Source of the DNA: an uncultured Streptococcus sp.
GTDB lineage: Bacteria; Bacillota; Bacilli; Lactobacillales; Streptococcaceae
DNA length: 9,598 nucleotides
Assembly: GCA_902480035.1 (NCBI GenBank)
Contig: CABSRC010000063.1
Coordinates: 1 to 9,598 of the forward strand
Reading direction: 5' to 3'
Shown piece by piece: positions 1 to 6,386 of the stretch; position 1 is the stretch's first letter, and the number at the start of each line of letters is the position of its first letter. A program made the position numbers and the translations under genes. Under the pieces are notes generated by a model. The model did no database searches and was not told the DNA's origin. It saw nothing but the letters and a program-made list of their open reading frames with translations.

Positions 1-455
1 TATTCCTGAAGGGTTCTGGCCCCTTGAATAGCTACCAAGGCACCAATCTTACGTGGGCTCATATAAGCCACTGCCTTGACATAGGCCTGTACCATTTTCT
101 CTTCCTGACTGACTTCACTCGTCGTAAAAAATTCTGTCGCCCGACCTAAACGCTCTAAGCCAATCCGAATTTCAGGGGAGAAAATCACAACCAGCGCGAT
201 AACCCCATAGGTAATCACTTGATTGATCAGCCAAGAAATAGTCGTTAAACCCAAAAAATTGGCTAAAAATTGAGCCAAGAAAAAGATAATAACACCACGC
301 ACCAAAATCATGATCTTGGTACCTACAATAGCCTTGATCAAAAAATACAACAACCAAGCTACCAGGGCAATATCGATGATATTGATAACGATACTCCACC
401 AATTCGGGAACAAACTGGTCCAAAATTGTGGATTTGTAAACTGTTGAACGTTCAT
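1..455 (-). CDS. cdaA: Diadenylate cyclase CdaA (c-di-AMP synthase), N-terminal part, runs off the window
   Basis: CdaA makes the second messenger c-di-AMP from two ATP at the membrane; the nucleotide controls potassium and osmolyte balance and is tied to cell-wall homeostasis. The minus-strand frame from ATG 455 opens with MNVQQFTNPQFW and gives 151 complete codons before the window edge. Three hydrophobic segments are visible at about residues 20-40, 48-66 and 75-93, followed by the linker FSPEIRIGLERLGRATEFF and the start of the DAC domain (YMSPRKIGALVAIQ). This is the usual CdaA layout. The catalytic DGA and RHR motifs lie beyond the window and cannot be checked. The start is supported by good match to the streptococcal N-terminus and an AGGT-type ribosome site 8 bases upstream, which is weak. 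cdaR and glmM normally follow, but would be outside the window. It is divergent from murT. Confidence 0.93.
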   Translation of the reverse strand, partial: MNVQQFTNPQFWTSLFPNWWSIVINIIDIALVAWLLYFLIKAIVGTKIMILVRGVIIFFLAQFLANFLGLTTISWLINQVITYGVIALVVIFSPEIRIGLERLGRATEFFTTSEVSQEEKMVQAYVKAVAYMSPRKIGALVAIQGARTLQE

Positions 456-493
456 ATTCTCATACCTACCACTTCTCTATAAGACATCAACCT

Positions 494-502
494 ATTATAA
501 CA
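494..502 (-). promoter_or_regulatory. Extended -10 promoter of cdaA
   Basis: On the minus strand TGT-TATAAT is a perfect extended -10 element. Transcription would start near 487, giving a leader of about 30 bases before the cdaA ATG at 455. No good -35 box is seen at 17 bp, which is common for extended -10 promoters. It points away from the murT promoter; the two -10 boxes are about 45 bp apart. Confidence 0.6.
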
Positions 503-509
503 TGTTTCA

Positions 510-523
510 ACAGATTTTTCTGT
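510..523. repeat. Small inverted repeat between the cdaA and murT promoters
   Basis: ACAGA-TTTT-TCTGT is a perfect 5-bp dyad with a 4-bp spacer. It lies where the -35 region of the cdaA promoter would be and abuts the -35 region of murT, close to the midpoint between the two divergent -10 boxes. It could be an operator for a shared regulator. It is short enough to arise by chance, so this is only a candidate. Confidence 0.25.
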
Positions 524-542
524 AACCTTCTGATGCTTTTTA

Positions 543-551
543 TGATAAAAT
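543..551 (+). promoter_or_regulatory. Extended -10 promoter of murT, very close to the start codon
   Basis: TGA-TAAAAT is an extended -10 element whose last base is 7 bp before the murT ATG at 559. Transcription should therefore begin at about 558, right at the start codon. There is no Shine-Dalgarno sequence between the box and the ATG (the bases are ATGATTT). The -35 region is poor (TAACCT at 523-528 with a 17-bp spacer). A second promoter further upstream is not seen. Confidence 0.55.
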
Positions 552-558
552 ATGATTT

Positions 559-1902
559 ATGAAGATAAATACAACCTTGGGCCTTCTGGCAGGAAAGCTT
601 TCCGGCTCTATTCTAGAAAAGATGGGGCGGGGATCAACCCTACCAGGTAAGGTAGCCCTCAAATTTGATAAAGATATTCTCAGTCAATTGGCAAAAAACT
701 ATGAGATTGTCGTGATTACGGGGACAAATGGAAAAACCTTGACCACTGCGCTAACAGTTGGCATTCTCCAAGAAGCTTTTGGACCTATTTTGACCAATCC
801 AAGTGGGGCCAATATGATCTCTGGGATTACAACGACCTTCTTACGGGCTAAGCATTCGAAATCAAATCGACCGATTGCTGTACTTGAAATCGACGAGGCT
901 AGCCTCTCTCGGATTTGTGATTACATCCAGCCCAGCCTTTTTGTGGTCACAAATATTTTCCGGGACCAGATGGACCGCTATGGAGAGATCTATACGACCT
1001 ACCAAATGATTTTGGATGCCATTCACAAGGTCCCAACTGCAACAGTCTTGTTAAATGGTGATAGTCCGCTCTTTAATAGTCAGACCTTATCCAATCCGAT
1101 CCAATATTATGGATTTGATACTGACAAATCAGAGCCACAACTAGCTCATTACAATACGGAAGGAATCCTCTGTCCGCATTGCCACAACATCCTCAAGTAC
1201 AAGCTCAATACCTATGCAAATCTTGGGGATTATATCTGTGAGCACTGTGGTTTCCACAGGCCTCCTCTGACTTATGCCGTATCAGACCTCCTCTCATTAA
1301 CCCAGCGCTCTTCCCAATTCCGGATTCAAGGCCAAGACTACCACATCAATATCGGCGGTCTTTACAACATCTACAATGCCTTAGCTGCTGTTTCCGTTGC
1401 TGGATTCTTTGGAGTTCAACCTGAAGTGATTAAGCAAGGATTTGATCGCAGTCGCGCTGTCTTTGGTCGTCAGGAAACCTTTAAGATTGGGGATAAGGAA
1501 TGTACCTTGGTTTTGATTAAGAATCCAGTTGGTGCGACCCAAGCTATTGAAATGATCAAACTAGCTCCTTATTCCTTTAGCTTATCAGCCCTCCTCAATG
1601 CGAATTATGCGGATGGGATCGACACCAGCTGGATTTGGGATGCGGACTTTGAGCAAATCACCCAGATGGATATTCCAGAAATCAATGCTGGTGGGGTGCG
1701 CCACTCTGAGATTGCTCGGCGACTTCGGGTCACTGGCTATCCGGCTGAAAAGATCACAGAAATGGCTGAATTAAAAGAGGTCTTCCAACGCATCCAGCAA
1801 CAGGAAACCCCTCACGCCTATATCTTAGCCACTTATACGGCCATGCTTGAATTCCGTGAACTCTTGGCCCAAGAACACCTGATTGAAAAGGAGATGCACT
1901 AA
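559..1902 (+). CDS. murT: Lipid II isoglutaminyl synthase, Mur-ligase-like subunit MurT
   Basis: With GatD, MurT converts the alpha-carboxyl of D-glutamate in the lipid II stem peptide to an amide, using ATP and ammonia from glutamine; the reaction occurs at the inner face of the membrane and is essential in pneumococcus. The 447-residue protein has the ATP-binding GTNGKT loop at 55-60, a Mur ligase central domain with LEIDEASLSR at 109-118, a Cys4 zinc ribbon inserted in that domain (C205, C208, C227, C230) and a C-terminal DUF1727 domain with ADGID at 351-355. D355 corresponds to the aspartate proposed as catalytic in pneumococcal MurT. The start matches family N-termini, although no ribosome site precedes it. 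The TAA overlaps the gatD ATG by one base, so the subunits are translationally coupled. Confidence 0.96.
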   Translation: MKINTTLGLLAGKLSGSILEKMGRGSTLPGKVALKFDKDILSQLAKNYEIVVITGTNGKTLTTALTVGILQEAFGPILTNPSGANMISGITTTFLRAKHSKSNRPIAVLEIDEASLSRICDYIQPSLFVVTNIFRDQMDRYGEIYTTYQMILDAIHKVPTATVLLNGDSPLFNSQTLSNPIQYYGFDTDKSEPQLAHYNTEGILCPHCHNILKYKLNTYANLGDYICEHCGFHRPPLTYAVSDLLSLTQRSSQFRIQGQDYHINIGGLYNIYNALAAVSVAGFFGVQPEVIKQGFDRSRAVFGRQETFKIGDKECTLVLIKNPVGATQAIEMIKLAPYSFSLSALLNANYADGIDTSWIWDADFEQITQMDIPEINAGGVRHSEIARRLRVTGYPAEKITEMAELKEVFQRIQQQETPHAYILATYTAMLEFRELLAQEHLIEKEMH

Positions 1903-2690
1903 TGACTTATACTTCTCTAGAATCTTCTGATCAGGCACAGTATCCATACAGCCTGCGCATTGCCCATCTCTACGGCAACTTAATGAATACCTACGGAGAC
2001 AATGGAAATATCCTCATGCTCAAGTACGTTGCTGAAAAACTTGGAGCCCATGTCACAGTGGATATCGTCTCTCTCAAAGACCGGTTCGACCCTGATGCCT
2101 ATGATATCGCCTTTTTCGGTGGCGGCCAAGACTACGAACAGACCATTGTATCAGAAGATCTACCAGATAAAAAAGAAGATCTTGAACGCTTCATTCATGA
2201 CGATGGTGTGGTCCTTGCTATCTGTGGTGGCTTTCAGCTTCTGGGTCAGTATTACATTGAAGCTTCTGGCAAACGCATTGAAGGGCTCGGTATTATGGGC
2301 CACTATACGCTCAACCAAGTCAACAACCGCTATATCGGTGATATCAAGATCCATAACGAAGAATTTAACGAAACCTATTATGGTTTTGAAAACCACCAAG
2401 GTCGGACCTTCTTGGCAGAGGATGAAAAACCGCTGGGCAAGGTTGTCTATGGAAATGGGAACAACAAAGAAGATGGTTGCGAAGGGGTTCATTACAAGAA
2501 CGTCTTTGGGAGCTACTTCCACGGTCCTATCTTGTCCCGAAATGCCAATTTGGCCTATCGCTTGGTGAGCACTGCCTTAAAAAATAAATATGGCACGGAC
2601 CTTTCCCTACCGGCTTATGAGGAGATTCTAAGCCTAGAGCAGCCGGAAGAATACGCTGATGTGAAAAGCAAGGCACCGACTGAACAATAA
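1902..2690 (+). CDS. gatD: Lipid II isoglutaminyl synthase, glutamine amidotransferase subunit GatD
   Basis: GatD hydrolyses glutamine and passes ammonia to MurT. The 262-residue protein is a class I (CobB/CobQ-like) glutaminase. It has the nucleophile Cys108 in AICGGFQLLG, and His207 in GSYFHGP as the second catalytic residue; as in other GatD proteins the usual third acid of the triad is not obvious. FFGGGQDYEQ at 71-80 and the GFENHQGRT stretch near 161-169 are typical of the family. AAGGAG ends 8 bases before the ATG, inside the end of murT, and the stop and start share one base (TAATG). The first 16 residues are an extension before the conserved RIAHLYGNLMNTYGD segment, but the ribosome site supports this start. 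Confidence 0.96.
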   Translation: MTYTSLESSDQAQYPYSLRIAHLYGNLMNTYGDNGNILMLKYVAEKLGAHVTVDIVSLKDRFDPDAYDIAFFGGGQDYEQTIVSEDLPDKKEDLERFIHDDGVVLAICGGFQLLGQYYIEASGKRIEGLGIMGHYTLNQVNNRYIGDIKIHNEEFNETYYGFENHQGRTFLAEDEKPLGKVVYGNGNNKEDGCEGVHYKNVFGSYFHGPILSRNANLAYRLVSTALKNKYGTDLSLPAYEEILSLEQPEEYADVKSKAPTEQ

Positions 2691-2700
2691 GGAGATAATG

Positions 2701-2985
2701 ATGAACAAAAATAATCTACACTACATTGCTTTATTACTTTTAATTTTATTGATTGCTGGTATTTCCCTTGCAAACATGCAATCAGTCACTGTGAATTTCC
2801 TCTTGGTCCAATTTAAATTGCCCTTGATCATTCTGATCTTGCTCTGTGTCCTCTTGGGTGCATTTGTCATGACCTTGGTTAATTTTTCAAAGGGCTTCTC
2901 CCTAAAAAAAGAACTCAAGAGCACTCAAAAGCAACTGGAGGAAGAAAAGAAAGAAGTTAAAATAGAAGAAAAAAATAACAACTAA
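2701..2985 (+). CDS. Small two-helix membrane protein, LapA/DUF1049-like
   Basis: The 94-residue protein has two hydrophobic helices (about residues 8-26 and 41-61), a short loop with ANMQSVTVNFLL between them, and a charged Lys/Glu-rich C-terminal tail (70-94) likely to be a coiled coil in the cytoplasm. This is the layout of the LapA/DUF1049 domain, and the N-x-Q-x-V-x-V-N-F-L pattern after helix 1 is characteristic of it. The precise role in streptococci is not known; related proteins act in lipopolysaccharide assembly in Gram-negative bacteria, which cannot apply here. An in-frame ATG at 2698 also exists, but AAGGAG at 2689-2694 is 6 bases from 2701 and only 3 from 2698. It follows gatD by 10 bp and ends in a terminator, so it is the last gene of the murT operon. 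Confidence 0.8.
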   Translation: MNKNNLHYIALLLLILLIAGISLANMQSVTVNFLLVQFKLPLIILILLCVLLGAFVMTLVNFSKGFSLKKELKSTQKQLEEEKKEVKIEEKNNN

Positions 2986-3009
2986 AAAAGCACCATTCGG
3001 TGCTTTTTT
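2984..3009. terminator. Bidirectional rho-independent terminator
   Basis: An 11-bp perfect stem AAAAAAGCACC / GGTGCTTTTTT encloses the 4-base loop ATTC. It begins inside the stop codon of the LapA-like gene and ends 9 bp from the stop of the minus-strand transporter. Its A and T runs serve as a T tract in either direction, so it ends both convergent transcription units. Confidence 0.9.
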
Positions 3010-3018
3010 CATGTTGTT

Positions 3019-4197
3019 CTAATGATTTTTTGCTTGTAGGTGCTTGGCGACTACTTGAGCTAAGAGTGAAAAGAGAATGACACCAGCTCCGATCAGGAGA
3101 AAGGATTCTACTCGGACGCTTGGTAACCAGGTCATCAAGCCTTTAGCCACAGGCATAAAGAGAATGGCCAAGGTAAAAATGGTGCTTAAGACCCTGCCCA
3201 GGTAGTCTCCTTCTACCTTGGTTTGCACTTGGGTAAAAAAGTGAATATTAAAAATCGTCATAAAGAGTTCACAGACTAAATTTCCAGAAAAGGATAGAAG
3301 GTGAGGAAGAGGCAAGCCCATCATGAACACTCCCACTCCTGTTAAAATCAATAAAAAGAGAAGCATCTCCATGCTTGATTTAAATTTATTGGCGATCAAG
3401 GCTCCGATGATGGAGCCAATAGCCCCCAAGGTTAAGATAGTCGCATAAGCGCCCTTGACCCCGTAAAGTCGGTTCGAAAAGGGAAGTAAAAACTCAAAAG
3501 CTGCAAAAAAGAAATTGACGCTGGAAGCCACCAAGAGGAGAAAGAAAATTTCTTTCTGATGCCAGATATAGTGCAATCCATCCTTGATATCCGAAAAAAT
3601 ATCTTTTCCTGTGAACCGTTTCTTTTCTTGAACTTTGGCTTCTTCTTTCGGAAGGAATGCCACTAGGACAAAGGCGATGAAAAAGGTCAGCGCATCCAGT
3701 AAGAGGGTCGCATGGAGACTGGCAAATTGTAAAACAAGGAAAGAGAATACAGGTGAGCTAACACCGACAACCTGTAAGACCAACTCCAAGCGGGCATTAT
3801 AGGTCACAATCTCGTCCTTCTCTACGACCTCAGTGATAATGGCTTTGTTGGCTGTACGAGAAAATGCAAAGGCAATGGCCTGAACAATATTGGCAACAAT
3901 CAGGGCTGCAATCATCCAACGATCGTTCCTGATAAAAGAAATCGCCAAACAAAGGAGTCCACACACCAGGTCGGTCGTCATCAAAATCTTGCGACGGGAA
4001 AAACGATCTGAGATCACGCCTCCAAATGGATTGACTAGAATGGAGGTGACAAGTTCAGAAATTTGATAAATCCCCAACACCGTCTTTCCAACCGTCCCCA
4101 TTGAGGCCAGCCAGACACTATTCCCATAGTCATAGAGCATATTTCCCATTCGATTGATCGCCCCACGAGCAATTAATTGGACTGCATGTCGATTCAT
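3019..4197 (-). CDS. MFS transporter, downstream copy of a tandem pair
   Basis: A 392-residue integral membrane protein of the major facilitator superfamily with many hydrophobic helices and the loop 2-3 motif GGVISDRFSRRK at residues 59-70, a form of MFS motif A. Family and length are close to drug-efflux type MFS proteins (including the Mef group), but the substrate cannot be read from sequence. It aligns without gaps with the transporter directly upstream; I count about 44 differences in 392 residues (near 89% identity). Differences cluster around residues 90-115 and 278-350, while 195-264 is almost unchanged. The start is firm: AAGGAGG lies 7 bases before ATG 4197. Unlike its twin it has a long 109-bp leader with a hairpin and its own -10 box, so it is probably expressed under different conditions. 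Confidence 0.9.
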   Translation of the reverse strand: MNRHAVQLIARGAINRMGNMLYDYGNSVWLASMGTVGKTVLGIYQISELVTSILVNPFGGVISDRFSRRKILMTTDLVCGLLCLAISFIRNDRWMIAALIVANIVQAIAFAFSRTANKAIITEVVEKDEIVTYNARLELVLQVVGVSSPVFSFLVLQFASLHATLLLDALTFFIAFVLVAFLPKEEAKVQEKKRFTGKDIFSDIKDGLHYIWHQKEIFFLLLVASSVNFFFAAFEFLLPFSNRLYGVKGAYATILTLGAIGSIIGALIANKFKSSMEMLLFLLILTGVGVFMMGLPLPHLLSFSGNLVCELFMTIFNIHFFTQVQTKVEGDYLGRVLSTIFTLAILFMPVAKGLMTWLPSVRVESFLLIGAGVILFSLLAQVVAKHLQAKNH

Positions 4198-4200
4198 AAA

Positions 4201-4252
4201 AAAACCTCCTTCATTTTCTGAAACTATTGTATCAGTTCATGAAAGAGGTTTT
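4201..4252 (-). promoter_or_regulatory. Hairpin covering the ribosome site of the downstream MFS gene (candidate attenuator or terminator)
   Basis: On the minus strand AAAACCTCTTTCAT (4252-4239) pairs with ATGAAGGAGGTTTT (4214-4201): 14 consecutive pairs with one G-U, around a 24-base loop in which GAACT can further pair with AGTTT. The 3' arm contains the whole AAGGAGG ribosome site (4211-4205) and is followed by a run of seven T in total (4204-4198) just before the ATG. In a transcript coming from upstream the structure would hide the ribosome site or act as a terminator. The 5' arm coincides with codons 2-6 of a short leader frame, and the loop holds a promoter -10 box; a transcript starting there would lack the 5' arm and have a free ribosome site. 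Confidence 0.55.
4226..4234 (-). promoter_or_regulatory. Extended -10 promoter in front of the downstream MFS gene
   Basis: TGA-TACAAT on the minus strand gives an extended -10 box in the loop of the leader hairpin. Transcription would start near 4219, 22 bases before the ATG, with AAGGAGG exposed. The -35 region at 17 bp (TGAAAA) is poor. The TGA of this box is also the stop codon of the short leader frame. Confidence 0.45.
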
Positions 4253-4255
4253 CAT
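4232..4255 (-). CDS. Possible 7-codon leader peptide (MKTSFMN)
   Basis: A minus-strand ATG at 4255 opens a 7-codon frame, M-K-T-S-F-M-N, ending in TGA at 4234-4232. AAGGGA at 4265-4260 could serve as ribosome site but is only 4 bases from the ATG. The frame matters because its codons 2-6 form exactly the 5' arm of the hairpin that covers the next ribosome site, as in leader peptides that control erm, cat and mef genes. It would be translated only in transcripts reading in from the upstream transporter. A frame this short can occur by chance; translation is not shown. Confidence 0.3.
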   Translation of the reverse strand: MKTSFMN

Positions 4256-4306
4256 TTTGTCCCTTATTTGGGAAAATTAATAAATTACAATTTTATAAAA
4301 GGATGC

Positions 4307-5485
4307 CTACTGTTCTTTTGATTGAAGCTGCTTGGCGACTACTTGTGCCAAGAGTGAAAAGAGAATAACTCCAGCTCCAATCAGGAGAAAGGATTCCATA
4401 CGGACGCTTGGCAACCAAGTCATCAACCCTTTGGCGATGGGCATAAAGAGAACAGCCAAGGTATAAATTGTGCTCAAGACTCTCCCCAGATAATCATCTT
4501 CCACCTTGGTTTGTACTTGGGTAAAAACGTGGATGTCGAAAATGGTCACAAAAAATTCACAGACCAAATTTCCTGAAAAGGAAAGAAGAGGCGGAAGGGG
4601 CAAGCCCATTATGAACACTCCTATCCCTGCCATAAGCAGTAAAAACAGGAGAATTCTCATACTTGATTTCATTTTATTGGCAACAAGTGCTCCTAGAATA
4701 GATCCAATAGCTCCCAGCGTTAAAATGGTCGCATAAGCTCCTTTAACCCCGTATAGACGATTCGAGAAGGGAAGTAAAAACTCAAAAGCGGCAAAAAAGA
4801 AATTGACGCTAGAAGCCACTAATAAGAGAAAGAAAATCTCTTTCTGATGCCAGATATAGTCTAACCCATCCTTGATATCAGAAAAAATATCTTTCCCGGT
4901 AAACTGTTTCCTCTCTTGCACCTTAGCTTCTTCTTTCGGAAGGAAAGCCACTAGGACAAAGGCAATGAAAAAGGTCAGCGCATCTAATAAGAGGGTCATA
5001 TGAAGACTGGCAAATTGTAGAACTAGGAAAGAAAAAACAGGTGAACAGACACTAACAACCTGTAAGACTAACTCCAAGTGAGCGTTATAGGTCACAATCT
5101 CTTCTTTCTCTACTACCTCGGTAATAATAGCTTTATTGGCAGGTCGAGAAAAACCAAAGGCAATGGCCTGAACAATATTGGCAAAAATAAGAGCCACAAT
5201 CATCAAGCTATCATTTGTGATAAAAGAAATCGCCAAACAAAGGAGTCCACAAACCAGGTCGGTCGTCATCAAAATCTTGCGACGAGAAAAACGGTCTGAA
5301 ATCACTCCTCCAAAAGGATTCACGAGAATCCCTGTCACTAACTCAGAAATTTGATAGATCCCTAATACCGTCTTTCCTATAGTCCCCATCGAGGCTAGCC
5401 AGACACTATTTCCATAGTCATAGAGCATATTTCCAATTTTGTTAATAGCTCCACGACTAATTAATTGGACCGCATGTCGGTTCAT
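4307..5485 (-). CDS. MFS transporter, upstream copy of a tandem pair
   Basis: A 392-residue major facilitator protein with the same motif A (GGVISDRFSRRK, 59-70) and helix pattern as its downstream twin; substrate unknown, efflux of a small molecule is likely by family. It is distinguished from the twin by changes such as T114 to P, S146 to C, H209 to D, E278 to R and G331 to D, several in loops or charged sites, so the substrate range may have shifted. AAAGGAG lies 6-7 bases before ATG 5485. The start is 21 bp after the Rgg stop codon with no terminator or promoter between, so it is co-transcribed with the regulator. No frameshift or stop interrupts either copy, which implies both are kept by selection or the duplication is recent. 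Confidence 0.9.
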   Translation of the reverse strand: MNRHAVQLISRGAINKIGNMLYDYGNSVWLASMGTIGKTVLGIYQISELVTGILVNPFGGVISDRFSRRKILMTTDLVCGLLCLAISFITNDSLMIVALIFANIVQAIAFGFSRPANKAIITEVVEKEEIVTYNAHLELVLQVVSVCSPVFSFLVLQFASLHMTLLLDALTFFIAFVLVAFLPKEEAKVQERKQFTGKDIFSDIKDGLDYIWHQKEIFFLLLVASSVNFFFAAFEFLLPFSNRLYGVKGAYATILTLGAIGSILGALVANKMKSSMRILLFLLLMAGIGVFIMGLPLPPLLSFSGNLVCEFFVTIFDIHVFTQVQTKVEDDYLGRVLSTIYTLAVLFMPIAKGLMTWLPSVRMESFLLIGAGVILFSLLAQVVAKQLQSKEQ

Positions 5486-5506
5486 AAAATCTCCTTTATC
5501 ACTGTC

Positions 5507-6382
5507 CTATTTAGAACATTCATTTTTTACAAATTTATCAAAGTGTTCTTGATAATAGGCCACCTGCTCTGGCAGTCCCAGCACATCAAAAATGTGCATG
5601 GCTTCCCTCATTTGCTGCCGCCCTTCTTCTGTTTGTCCCTTTTGATAGAGGGCAAATCCCTTGAGATAATGAAAGACATTACGTTCGTAGAGTTTGATGC
5701 TCTTGCCGATAATCTTTTCCACAGAGGCTTCAAAATAACTAGCATTTTCAAAAGAACGGTATTCTAAACAATGCTGGTAACAATTCAGAGCTAGAATCAA
5801 GACTAGTTTTCGATGGCGACCAATTTCCTTGTAGAAATCTTCACGCTCCATCACTTCTCTACCAAGCCGAGTGACATAATCCACATCATAAAAGCTATAA
5901 AGATTGCCAAAGAGGATCAACTCATACATGGTCCATTCTTCCGTTTGAAAGAGATAATCCGCCACCTTGTCCAGATCACTCTGCTTCATCGTGTAGCTGG
6001 CATCTCTCTGGCAAATCAGACCTTGTAACAAAATCCAGTTCAATTCAAAATAGAGGGGATTGGTCGAACTTTTAGACTTTTCAAGTTGTTCTCCTTGAAG
6101 CCTTTGAAAACCCGCAATGTCATTTGCATAGTAAAGTGGAATAATTTGGGCCATCAAGGCCACATGCTCATGGTGTTGGAAATTTCTGGCCTTATCCATA
6201 AAATTCTCAATCGTCACATGGATATTGTCTAATATCTCAAAGAAACGTGAGACAGCCAGATCCGACTCGCCCAATTCAAAGCGGGATAACTGAGAGGTCG
6301 AGCAGGCTTCTCCTGCGGCTTCTTTCAATGAATAATTTTTACTCATTCGAAATTCACGATAAATTTTTCCTAGATCTTCCAT
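5507..6382 (-). CDS. Rgg/GadR/MutR-family transcriptional regulator
   Basis: A 291-residue cytoplasmic regulator. Residues 1-65 form a helix-turn-helix of the XRE type with the Rgg signature TSQLSRFELGES at 29-40; residues about 70-285 are all-helical repeats (the Rgg C-terminal domain) that in relatives bind short peptide pheromones. By alignment from memory with Rgg2, the cysteine that links Rgg2/3 dimers (Cys45) corresponds here to Val44. No gene for a hydrophobic pheromone peptide is visible in the gaps beside it, so if a peptide ligand exists it is encoded elsewhere. AGGTGG 7 bases before the ATG lies inside the end of the preceding gene, 4 bp upstream, which suggests coupled translation. 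Its place directly ahead of two MFS genes suggests it controls them. I cannot assign it to a named Rgg. Confidence 0.9.
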   Translation of the reverse strand: MEDLGKIYREFRMSKNYSLKEAAGEACSTSQLSRFELGESDLAVSRFFEILDNIHVTIENFMDKARNFQHHEHVALMAQIIPLYYANDIAGFQRLQGEQLEKSKSSTNPLYFELNWILLQGLICQRDASYTMKQSDLDKVADYLFQTEEWTMYELILFGNLYSFYDVDYVTRLGREVMEREDFYKEIGRHRKLVLILALNCYQHCLEYRSFENASYFEASVEKIIGKSIKLYERNVFHYLKGFALYQKGQTEEGRQQMREAMHIFDVLGLPEQVAYYQEHFDKFVKNECSK

Positions 6383-6384
6383 TT
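6370..6384. repeat. 15-bp direct repeat, copy 1 (start of the Rgg gene)
   Basis: CTAGATCTTCCATTT on the plus strand, identical to 6785-6799. On the minus strand it reads AAATGGAAGATCTAG and contains the Rgg ATG and codons for M-E-D-L. Weaker similarity with small gaps extends about ten bases into the ribosome site (to 6395 here, 6808 in the other copy). Confidence 0.7.
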
Positions 6385-6386
6385 GA

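Noticed and set aside
172..423. Minus-strand 83-codon frame starting MDQFVPELVEYRYQYHRY
   Set aside because: It lies in another frame of the cdaA gene, whose true frame from ATG 455 gives the conserved CdaA membrane domain without interruption.
2160..2522. 120-codon minus-strand frame antisense to gatD
   Set aside because: No ribosome site or promoter, and the opposite strand encodes an intact conserved enzyme; it is a by-product of gatD codon usage.
2002..2568. 188-codon plus-strand frame inside gatD
   Set aside because: Low-complexity Ser/Thr/Lys-rich translation with no family resemblance, fully inside the conserved gatD frame.
4198..4306. Mobile element ends or a BOX/RUP-type repeat between the MFS copies
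   Set aside because: The inverted repeat is confined to the leader and fits an RNA hairpin over the ribosome site; no transposon-like termini or target duplication is visible.
5465..5767. 100-codon plus-strand frame opposite the end of the Rgg gene
   Set aside because: Looked at as a possible pheromone or antisense peptide, but it is too long, has no clear ribosome site and overlaps two solid genes.
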